Origin: Candidatus Curtissbacteria bacterium RIFCSPHIGHO2_12_FULL_41_17
Lineage (GTDB): Bacteria > Patescibacteriota > Microgenomatia > Curtissbacterales > GWA2-41-24
DNA length: 9,365 nt
Reading direction: 5' to 3'
Assembly (NCBI GenBank): GCA_001774945.1
Contig: MFBL01000003.1
Location: forward strand, 1 to 9,365
Below are positions 1 through 4,299 of the stretch, one piece after another. The position numbers and the translations under genes were made by a program. The notes beneath the pieces are model-generated. The model saw only the letters and a list, made by a program, of their open reading frames with translations. It searched no databases and was not told the origin of the DNA. The first letter of the stretch is position 1. Each line of letters starts with the position of its first letter.

Positions 1-243
1 CAAGACTAATTTAGCAGCACAGGTAAAATCGCTTGATTGGTGGTGGTCAAAACGGCCCATGCCGGTATCGACGTGAACTACGTTGGGGTCTGCACCGTCA
101 GGTTGACCAAGATAAGTCTGGCCCGCAGGCACAAAATCAATTTTAGCGTTTGTGAATTCGGGGTGGTATTTTTTTAATAGCCAATAAGCCCCGATACCGT
201 CAAGGTCCGGGGAAATATGGGTAACGACTGTTTTCTGCGCCAA
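1..243 (-). CDS. DHH-superfamily (DHH/MYG1-like) phosphoesterase, 3' part outside window
   Basis: The first 81 codons of a gene that runs off the left edge. Seen: an N-terminal motif HISPDLDGIG (residues 9-18) and a second motif VHVDTGMGRFDHHQ (56-69). A D-x-D near the N terminus followed by a DHH triad is the metal-binding layout of the DHH phosphoesterase superfamily, and the G-x-x-DHHQ form recalls MYG1-like members; these enzymes use divalent metal to cleave phosphodiester bonds in RNA, DNA or small nucleotides. The start is TTG at 243-241: an in-frame TGA lies directly before it, and TAGGTG, complementary to the 16S rRNA 3' end, sits 9 nt upstream. The gene follows tig by about 80 bp on the same strand. 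The substrate cannot be told, and the C-terminal half is missing because of the window edge rather than truncation. Confidence 0.62.
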   Translation of the reverse strand, partial: MAQKTVVTHISPDLDGIGAYWLLKKYHPEFTNAKIDFVPAGQTYLGQPDGADPNVVHVDTGMGRFDHHQSSDFTCAAKLVL

Positions 244-252
244 TCAAATTTG

Positions 253-258
253 CACCTA
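253..258 (-). promoter_or_regulatory. Ribosome binding site deciding a TTG start
   Basis: TAGGTG on the minus strand, 9 nt before TTG 243. It supports the non-ATG start, because no other in-frame start exists after the stop at 246-244. Confidence 0.5.
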
Positions 259-281
259 CTCTCTATGTCGGCTGACTTTTC

Positions 282-310
282 ATTGTAGCTTTTTGAAGAT
301 TTTTCCGCAA
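282..310 (-). promoter_or_regulatory. Candidate sigma70-type promoter for the DHH gene
   Basis: Minus strand TTGCGG (310-305), 17-nt spacer, TACAAT (287-282). Transcription would start near 275 and give a leader of roughly 32 nt carrying the TAGGTG ribosome binding site. The -10 is a good match and the -35 matches only at TTG. Confidence 0.4.
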
Positions 311-321
311 GAGGTTTTTAG

Positions 322-1476
322 TTATGAAGAAACCGTTTTCTTAACCAAATCCAGCGTTTTTGCCTGGAAAATAGATACGGCTACATAAGCCTCTAGATCG
401 GCTTTTTGCTCATTTGAAAGATTATCCGATTTTACATTTTTAAGTGTAGCTTCCAGTTCCTCTTTGGAAACCATAACTTTTTCGCTTTTTCCGATATTGT
501 CCATAATCAGGGAAATTCTGACATTTTTTTCTGCCTGCGGCCGCCACTTGGCCTTTAGCGCATCAAGCGTTGTATTTTGCTCTTTTAGATAATCTTCTAA
601 AGTTTTCTTCTGCCGTTCAAGCTGAGAATTTAATCTTATTAAGATTCTATTTAATTCGTCATCAATTAGAATATCCGGTACTTCTATCTGACACATTTCT
701 AAGAGTTTGGCAAAAATTTCCTCCTCTAACTTTGCTTCTACTTGGTCCGCTACCAAAGTTTCCAGGTCTTTCTTAACGATTTCTTTTAAATGAGCAAGGT
801 CTCTGGCGCCAATTGCCTTGGCAAATAAATCGTCAGGTTTATCCTGAGCGTTAGTCGAAGGACTTCCACTTTTCACTTTCGACTTTGACTTTGACTCTTC
901 ATCCTCAAAGAAAACCTTGTTGCCATGAGCATCATATATGAACTTGCTCGTTTTTTCCTCGCTTTCCCCTGCTCCATCTCCCTCGACTTTTAACTTTTCA
1001 CTTTTAACTTTTAACTTATCTTTCTCCCATGCCTCAAAAATATTCTTAATCGACTCGTTAACGTCGGCCTCTGTTATTTCTTTGGCCTGAACTTTTTTTA
1101 TTTTAATTTTCTTCCAGTCACCAAGTACCACTTTCGGTTTCAAAGTAAAAGTTGAAGTAAAAGAAAACGGAGAGCCTTTAGAAAGCGATTCGACTGCCAC
1201 ATTTGGTGAGTCAATTGGCACAAAATCTTCTTTTTTAAAGATATCGCCTAAGTGCTTGGAAATCAAAGTGCTGGCTGACTCGTTTAAAATTTTGGCCAAG
1301 CCCACATGGCTTTCCACAACATCATCCGGTGCTTTTCCCGGCCGAAACCCGGCAATCTTAACATCATTTCTATATTTATTAAGGGTTAGATTATATGCAC
1401 CATCAAACTCGCCCTTGGTAATATTTACCTTAACTTCGATCTTGCCTTTTTCTCCACGCGTAACCGTATACTGCAT
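322..1476 (-). CDS. tig: Trigger factor, ribosome-associated chaperone, lacking the PPIase domain
   Basis: The ribosome-bound chaperone that shields nascent chains at the exit tunnel in the cytoplasm. Residues 1-118 form the N-terminal ribosome-binding domain with the signature GFRPGKAP (43-50). Residues 119-150 match the start of the linker arm. Residues 217-384 are the helical C-terminal chaperone domain. At 384 residues it is shorter than typical bacterial trigger factors (about 430). The FKBP-type peptidyl-prolyl isomerase domain expected after about residue 150 is not recognisable. In its place residues 151-216 are a charged low-complexity stretch (KLKVKSEKLKVEG, ESKSKSKVKSG) encoded by short DNA repeats. 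The gene lies 13 bp after proS and also has a TGATATAAT-type extended -10 just upstream of ATG. Chaperone activity is probably retained; PPIase activity is probably absent. Confidence 0.93.
   Translation of the reverse strand: MQYTVTRGEKGKIEVKVNITKGEFDGAYNLTLNKYRNDVKIAGFRPGKAPDDVVESHVGLAKILNESASTLISKHLGDIFKKEDFVPIDSPNVAVESLSKGSPFSFTSTFTLKPKVVLGDWKKIKIKKVQAKEITEADVNESIKNIFEAWEKDKLKVKSEKLKVEGDGAGESEEKTSKFIYDAHGNKVFFEDEESKSKSKVKSGSPSTNAQDKPDDLFAKAIGARDLAHLKEIVKKDLETLVADQVEAKLEEEIFAKLLEMCQIEVPDILIDDELNRILIRLNSQLERQKKTLEDYLKEQNTTLDALKAKWRPQAEKNVRISLIMDNIGKSEKVMVSKEELEATLKNVKSDNLSNEQKADLEAYVAVSIFQAKTLDLVKKTVSS
842..864. repeat. Dispersed CTGAG...CGAAGG repeat inside tig
   Basis: Plus-strand TCCTGAGCGTTAGTCGAAGG with partly complementary ends (TCCT...AGGA). 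It resembles the other copy at 2735-2757 in layout: CCTGAG, a short variable core, CGAAGGAC. Elements of the form CCTGAG...TCGAAGG are widespread dispersed repeats in bacterial genomes (recalled knowledge). Here the copy is in frame and encodes the SPSTNAQD segment of the trigger factor linker. Confidence 0.55.
868..896. repeat. Short tandem ACTTT-type repeats, run 1
   Basis: Directly next to the dispersed repeat, about five degenerate 6-7 nt units (ACTTTTC, ACTTTCG, ACTTTG, ACTTTG, ACT). They encode the SKSKSK part of the trigger factor linker. This resembles the short tandem heptad repeats found scattered in many bacterial genomes. Confidence 0.6.
985..1018. repeat. Short tandem RACTTTT heptads, run 2
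   Basis: Nearly perfect 7-nt units GACTTTT, AACTTTT, CACTTTT, AACTTTT, AACTTA on the plus strand. They encode the KLKVKSEKLKVE part of the trigger factor linker (residues 154-165). Three heptads equal seven codons, so changes by three units keep the frame. Confidence 0.7.
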
Positions 1477-1488
1477 GGTAATTGTGAA

Positions 1489-1497
1489 ATTATATCA
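1489..1497 (-). promoter_or_regulatory. Extended -10 promoter of tig, at the 3' end of proS
   Basis: Minus strand TGATATAAT (1497-1489), a consensus TATAAT with a TGN extension. Exactly 12 nt separate it from the tig ATG, so the transcript would start about 5 nt before the codon, and no Shine-Dalgarno is visible. This suggests a nearly leaderless tig message in addition to any proS-tig cotranscript. No convincing -35. Confidence 0.5.
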
Positions 1498-2725
1498 GAA
1501 CGATTTTATTTAAAGCGGATACGGACACAATTTCGGTCTTCTTTTCATTCCTCTTTTTTACTTCAACTTTCCCCTCTCCAACTTTTTTGGAAACAACAAT
1601 GCGCACGGGGATTCCAATTAAATCCGCGTCTGCAAATTTTTCTCCCGCCGAAACATCTTCTCTGTCATCCCAAAGAACTTCAATCCCCGCCTTTGTCAGC
1701 TTGTTATATGTTTCTTTTGCCCACGATTCGGTCCCGGGATCTTCAATATGAACAAGGTGAACATCAAATGGACTAACTGATGATGGCCAAACGATTCCAT
1801 GGTCATCGTGACAGACCTCAACAATTGCTCCCATCGTTCTGGAAATTCCAATTCCATAGCAGCCCATCATCACCAGATGATCCTTGCCGGACTTATCTTT
1901 GTAATTTAGGTTGAATACTTTAGAAAATTTGTCCTTAAGCGGAAAAATATTGCCTACTTCGATGGTCTTAACCCTCTTTAAAGGTCCGTGACCTAATCGA
2001 CACTGCTGACCTTCTTTGGCAACAGCAATTTCAACGTTCTGAGAATAATCCCCGCCCGGACAATAAATTATTTCGTCCTCACCTGATTCACACACAACTT
2101 GATATTCGTGGGAAAATTTGGAAAAAGTTCCTCCTGCTGCCTCTGTTTCTACAGCTTCAAGCCCAACGCGTTTAAAAACTTTCATGTAAACTTTTTTCAT
2201 CTCTTCGTAATAGCGCATCAAATCTTTCTCATCGCAATGGAAAGAATACAAGTCTTTCATCAAAAATTCCCGGCCCCGCAAAAGCCCCGCTTTGGCTCTC
2301 GGCTCATCCCGAAACTTTACCTGAATCTGGTAAAGAGAAAGCGGCAAATCGCGGTAGGAAGAAACAAACTGACTAACCAAAGGAACTAAAACTTCTTCGT
2401 GTGTCGGACCAAGAGCATATTCAAAATCATATCTGCTTTTAACTTTAAAAAGAGCATCAAACGTACCCCATCTGCCGGTCTTTTGCCAATTGTCTTTATC
2501 TTGCAAAGCCGAAAGAAGTAATTCCTGTCCACCAGCCGCATCCATTTCTTCACGGACAATTTGTGAAATTTTATTTAAAACCCGCAGCCCCAGTGGTAGG
2601 AAATTGTAGACGCCGGAAACTTCTTTGCTGATAAAACCTGCTCGAATCAAAAGTTTGGCGTTAACCGAGGTTTCATCACGCGGTTCTTGTCTTTGTGTTT
2701 TGCCGAATAATTGTGAATATTTCAT
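1490..2725 (-). CDS. proS: Prolyl-tRNA synthetase, short form without editing domain
   Basis: Charges tRNA-Pro with proline in the cytoplasm (class IIa aminoacyl-tRNA synthetase). Seen: the N-terminal class II core with SGVYNFLPLG (37-46) and TGRWGTFDALF (83-93); motif 2 KFRDEPRAKAGLLRGREF (137-154); the proline-pocket region FSHEYQVVCESGEDE (204-218); motif 3 GIGISRTMGA (291-300); and a C-terminal anticodon-binding domain from about 318 (VHLVHIED to SKKVGEGKVEVK). The length of 411 residues contrasts with about 570 for the common bacterial form. The INS editing domain between motifs 2 and 3 is absent, leaving a link of some 70 residues (219-288), so mischarged Ala-tRNA-Pro cannot be cleared in cis. 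Start ATG 2725 fits the conserved N terminus (MKYSQLFGKT). An AGGA lies 11 nt upstream, contributed by a dispersed repeat. The likely promoter is the divergent palindrome near 2850, giving a leader of about 105 nt. Confidence 0.95.
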   Translation of the reverse strand: MKYSQLFGKTQRQEPRDETSVNAKLLIRAGFISKEVSGVYNFLPLGLRVLNKISQIVREEMDAAGGQELLLSALQDKDNWQKTGRWGTFDALFKVKSRYDFEYALGPTHEEVLVPLVSQFVSSYRDLPLSLYQIQVKFRDEPRAKAGLLRGREFLMKDLYSFHCDEKDLMRYYEEMKKVYMKVFKRVGLEAVETEAAGGTFSKFSHEYQVVCESGEDEIIYCPGGDYSQNVEIAVAKEGQQCRLGHGPLKRVKTIEVGNIFPLKDKFSKVFNLNYKDKSGKDHLVMMGCYGIGISRTMGAIVEVCHDDHGIVWPSSVSPFDVHLVHIEDPGTESWAKETYNKLTKAGIEVLWDDREDVSAGEKFADADLIGIPVRIVVSKKVGEGKVEVKKRNEKKTEIVSVSALNKIVLI

Positions 2726-2734
2726 AATTAATTC

Positions 2735-2757
2735 GGTCCTGAGTTTGCCGAAGGACC
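2735..2757. repeat. Dispersed palindromic CTGAG...CGAAGG repeat upstream of proS
   Basis: Plus-strand GGTCCT, an 11-nt core, AGGACC: a 6-bp inverted repeat. It has the same layout as the copy inside tig at 842-864. It lies in the presumed proS leader and could fold as a small hairpin close to the start codon; its minus strand supplies the only Shine-Dalgarno-like AGGA. Confidence 0.55.
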
Positions 2758-2790
2758 AAACAGCTCTGAATATCGCATAGAACTAACTTT

Positions 2791-2828
2791 ATCACCTGCC
2801 GAATAGAATTACCAACAAATTTAAATAG
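2791..2828. repeat. Imperfect direct repeat, left copy
   Basis: ATCACCT..CGAATA...ATTACCAA.AAATTTAAAT. The same order of words recurs at 3709-3746, with small gaps. A related 13-mer, CTGAATATCGCAT, occurs at 2766-2778 and again inside the right copy at 3717-3729. The pair brackets the regulator-hicB island. Confidence 0.45.
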
Positions 2829-2837
2829 ATTATCCAA

Positions 2838-2879
2838 TCTATACCATTTCTTGACGATCGTCACAAAATGGTATAAGAT
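2838..2879. promoter_or_regulatory. Palindromic operator with divergent promoters (regulator / proS)
   Basis: A palindrome at 2840-2875: outer arms TATACCATTT (2840-2849) and AAATGGTATA (2866-2875), inner perfect 12-mer TGACGATCGTCA (2852-2863), same centre, only two mismatched pairs. Plus-strand promoter: TTGACG (2851-2856), then TAAGAT (2874-2879, 17-nt spacer) or TATAAG (2872-2877, 15). Minus-strand promoter: TTGTGA (2866-2861), 17-nt spacer, TATAGA (2843-2838). The plus-strand start would fall at or near ATG 2886 and there is no Shine-Dalgarno, so the regulator message is probably leaderless. A dimer bound here would cover both promoters; autoregulation by the adjacent gene is inferred. 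Confidence 0.65.
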
Positions 2880-2885
2880 CATTGA

Positions 2886-3380
2886 ATGATTAAAAAAGGG
2901 ACACTAACCTATCATCTCCTTCTTGCGTTGGAAAAAAGCATCGAAAGTGGCACTCCTCTTTTGGATTTTTTAGCAAGCCCCAGAACTTTCGTTTGGACTG
3001 GCTATAGAACCAATCTCAATTACAGTAACTTATACAAAACAGTCAGACAGCTCCGAATTAAAGGCTATCTCGAAACGCCAAGGGAAGGACGTAAAATTCT
3101 ATTGAAACTCACCAACAAAGCTAAAGAAGAGCTGATTCTTAAGAAATTATTGGAAGGAAAAAGCTGGGATGGAAAATGGCGAATAGTAATTTTCGATATT
3201 CCAGAAAAACATCGAAAAGTCAGAAATAGTCTTAGAAGTAAACTCCGCGACTGGCAATTTGAACAGTGGCAAAAATCGGTGTGGGTAGGCAAAAAAGACG
3301 TAAGTGCAGAGATTAAAAAATTTATTAATTACCTGAATATCTCCCAGTGGGTTCAGGTTTTTGTGGCAGATAAGATTTAA
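2886..3380 (+). CDS. PaaX-type winged-helix regulator with Cas2-like domain
   Basis: A 164-residue DNA-binding protein. Residues 5-85 look like a winged helix-turn-helix (LYKTVRQLRIKGYLE at 49-63 as helices, REGRKILLKLT at 67-77 as wing). Residues 97-140 carry the Cas2-like ferredoxin-fold segment found in the middle of PaaX regulators: KWRIVIFDIPEKHRKVR (97-113), then FEQWQKSVWVGKKD (125-138). PaaX itself is about 300 residues with a further C-terminal domain that is missing here. Such short proteins are often labelled Cas2, but the HTH fusion and the absence of cas genes or an array point to a transcription factor. It is the only plus-strand gene here and has copies of one palindrome directly upstream and directly downstream, which fits an autoregulator. 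Effector and regulon are unknown. Confidence 0.75.
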   Translation: MIKKGTLTYHLLLALEKSIESGTPLLDFLASPRTFVWTGYRTNLNYSNLYKTVRQLRIKGYLETPREGRKILLKLTNKAKEELILKKLLEGKSWDGKWRIVIFDIPEKHRKVRNSLRSKLRDWQFEQWQKSVWVGKKDVSAEIKKFINYLNISQWVQVFVADKI

Positions 3381-3383
3381 ATC

Positions 3384-3419
3384 TGTACCAAATTTAGACG
3401 ATCGTCACAAAACGGTAGA
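3384..3419. promoter_or_regulatory. Second copy of the GACGATCGTC operator
   Basis: Centre GACGATCGTC (3397-3406) with TACC (3386-3389) and GGTA (3414-3417) at matching distances. Against the first copy, the 16 nt GACGATCGTCACAAAA are identical. It lies 3 nt after the regulator stop and overlaps the last codons and stop (TGA, 3407-3405) of the convergent hicB-like gene. The outer arms are less symmetrical than in the first copy and the plus-strand promoter words are degraded. It could be an auxiliary operator or a roadblock between convergent genes. There is no U-tract, so it is not a standard terminator. Confidence 0.55.
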
Positions 3420-3650
3420 AAATAAAGACGAACCGCCAATTTTTTTGAAGCCGGATTCTTCAAGAACTTGCTTTAAGGTTCCCATTCGCCCACACTCCTC
3501 AAGAAACAGTAAAATCGCTTCTTTTAAAGATTCTTTTGCTTCTTTTTGCGTCTTGCCAAAACTTGAAACGCCCAGTTCTGGTGACAGGCTTACATACAAG
3601 TTTCCCTCTTTAAATGTTTCTGCTCGAAAAACAAACTTACCAATTTTCAT
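3405..3650 (-). CDS. HicB-family antitoxin-like protein, no HicA partner seen
   Basis: An 81-residue protein with the HicB N-terminal fold: strands at 4-10 (GKFVFRA) and 18-22 (LYVSL), then PELGVSSFGKTQKEAKESLKEAILLFLEE (24-52), which matches the usual HicB pattern of P-E-L-x, a G-x-T loop and an A-x-x-x-L-x-E-A helix. HicB proteins neutralise HicA RNases and bind DNA through a separate C-terminal domain. Here the C-terminal part is short (53-81) and carries no clear HTH or ribbon-helix-helix. No HicA-like gene fits in the 145 bp upstream, and downstream lies the convergent regulator. It may therefore be a solitary HicB-domain protein. The gene has its own strong promoter and an ATG with no Shine-Dalgarno. 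Confidence 0.7.
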   Translation of the reverse strand: MKIGKFVFRAETFKEGNLYVSLSPELGVSSFGKTQKEAKESLKEAILLFLEECGRMGTLKQVLEESGFKKIGGSSLFSTVL

Positions 3651-3659
3651 TGCGGTCGT

Positions 3660-3688
3660 ATCATATCAATGAATAACTTTTACTGCAA
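3660..3688 (-). promoter_or_regulatory. Promoter of the hicB-like gene
   Basis: Minus strand TTGCAG (3688-3683), 17-nt spacer, TATGAT (3665-3660) preceded by TGA, an extended -10. The start would fall near 3653, about 3 nt before ATG 3650, with no ribosome binding site: a near-leaderless message. Confidence 0.55.
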
Positions 3689-3708
3689 GCATCTGGCGAA
3701 ATCTCCTG

Positions 3709-3746
3709 ATCACCTACTGAATATCGCATTACCAAAATTAAATCAG
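3709..3746. repeat. Imperfect direct repeat, right copy
   Basis: ATCACCTACTGAATATCGCA followed by TTACCAAAATTAAAT, matching 2791-2828 with small gaps. It lies in the 145-bp gap between the hicB promoter and the glycosylase-like gene. Confidence 0.45.
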
Positions 3747-3751
3747 ACCAC

Positions 3752-3775
3752 AAAGTGAAATACTAGTGGTTTAAA
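3752..3775 (-). terminator. Weak candidate hairpin after the glycosylase-like gene
   Basis: Minus strand AAACCAC...GTGGT has only a 5-bp ACCAC/GTGGT stem around a 14-nt loop, followed by CTGATTTAATTTT. It is the only hairpin I see between this operon's end and the hicB promoter, and it is poor as an intrinsic terminator. Confidence 0.2.
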
Positions 3776-3795
3776 AGATTAAGGGCAGGTTTTTA

Positions 3796-4284
3796 TTAAA
3801 GTCTTTCGTATCTTAACTGACCCCGTCTAAGAGTTAGTCGCCCTTCCTGGTTATGGGCTAGTCCCAAAATCTTAGTAACCTCGGTCGGGCTTTTTGTCCT
3901 TTCGCTGGTTTGAACATCCTCTAGTTCCCGGATAAGAACATTATCTCCCCCCATCGTTTTAATAAAAGACAAAGATGACGAACGGAATGTAAATGCTATG
4001 ACTTCACCAGAGGCCAACGACTTAATTTTTTCCAGCCTTGATGTCTGCCAAACTTTTCCAGCTTCACTCTCGAGGTAGGGCTCTGCTAAAGTTATTTTGT
4101 ATCGTGCTTCACCAAGCGGAGTTTCAACAACAATCACTTTTGCGTTTCCTTCTGCAAATTCTGATTTCTTTTTATCAGGCTCGTAGACTCTTTCCGCTAT
4201 GTCACGGGCAACCGCATCAGCTGGTCTCCTAAAAAAGCTATTTGTTCTTTTCCATTCTGGACTTGGCTTATTTTTTCTTTCCAT
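3796..4284 (-). CDS. Divergent alkyladenine DNA glycosylase (AAG/MPG)-like protein
   Basis: 162 residues whose landmarks follow the order of the 3-methyladenine DNA glycosylase AAG/MPG family. FFRRPADAVARDIAERV (17-33) resembles the family N terminus (FF-x-R-x-x-x-x-x-VA-x-DLLGK). VIVVETPLGEARYKITLAEPYL (50-71) resembles the segment ending IVETEAYLG; E68 and Y70 align with the catalytic Glu and base-stacking Tyr. NVLIRELED (115-123) matches aVLIRALEP. SPTEVTKILGLAHNQEG (132-148) matches GPxKLxxALGI...NG. The usual DPAsH histidine and YVYxxYGxxxxxN segment are replaced (SGEVIAFTFRSSSLSFIKT), so the base pocket must differ. AAG enzymes flip and excise alkylated or deaminated purines. It is the last gene of the cluster, 13 bp after the SNF2 fusion, with a perfect AGGAGGTGA ribosome binding site. 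The homology is my reading by eye; a binding-only role is possible. Confidence 0.6.
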   Translation of the reverse strand: MERKNKPSPEWKRTNSFFRRPADAVARDIAERVYEPDKKKSEFAEGNAKVIVVETPLGEARYKITLAEPYLESEAGKVWQTSRLEKIKSLASGEVIAFTFRSSSLSFIKTMGGDNVLIRELEDVQTSERTKSPTEVTKILGLAHNQEGRLTLRRGQLRYERL

Positions 4285-4290
4285 AAAAGC

Positions 4291-4299
4291 TCACCTCCT
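4291..4299 (-). promoter_or_regulatory. Strong ribosome binding site overlapping the preceding stop
   Basis: Minus strand AGGAGGTGA, full complementarity to the 16S rRNA tail, 6 nt before ATG 4284. It begins within the TAG stop (4300-4298) of the SNF2-methyltransferase gene, indicating coupled translation. It contrasts with the leaderless first genes. Confidence 0.85.

Noticed and set aside
985..1018. CRISPR-like array in the tig repeats
   Set aside because: The units are 6-7 nt tandem repeats with no spacers; they are low-complexity coding repeats.
2726..2850. T-box or other riboswitch in the long proS leader
   Set aside because: No T-box sequence, specifier stem or antiterminator is recognisable; only the dispersed repeat and the direct-repeat word are seen.
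2840..2875. Intrinsic terminator for proS-side or regulator transcripts
   Set aside because: No U-tract follows either strand, promoter elements coincide with the arms, and the inner 12-mer is a tight palindrome without loop, which favours a protein-binding site.
2676..2882. A 68-codon minus-strand reading frame upstream of and overlapping proS
   Set aside because: It runs through the palindromic operator and the dispersed repeat (giving VLRQTQDR) and overlaps proS in another frame; no domain or ribosome binding site.
3361..3672. A 103-codon plus-strand reading frame antisense to hicB
   Set aside because: It overlaps the end of the regulator and is opposite the well-supported hicB-like gene with its own promoter; composition is shadow-like.
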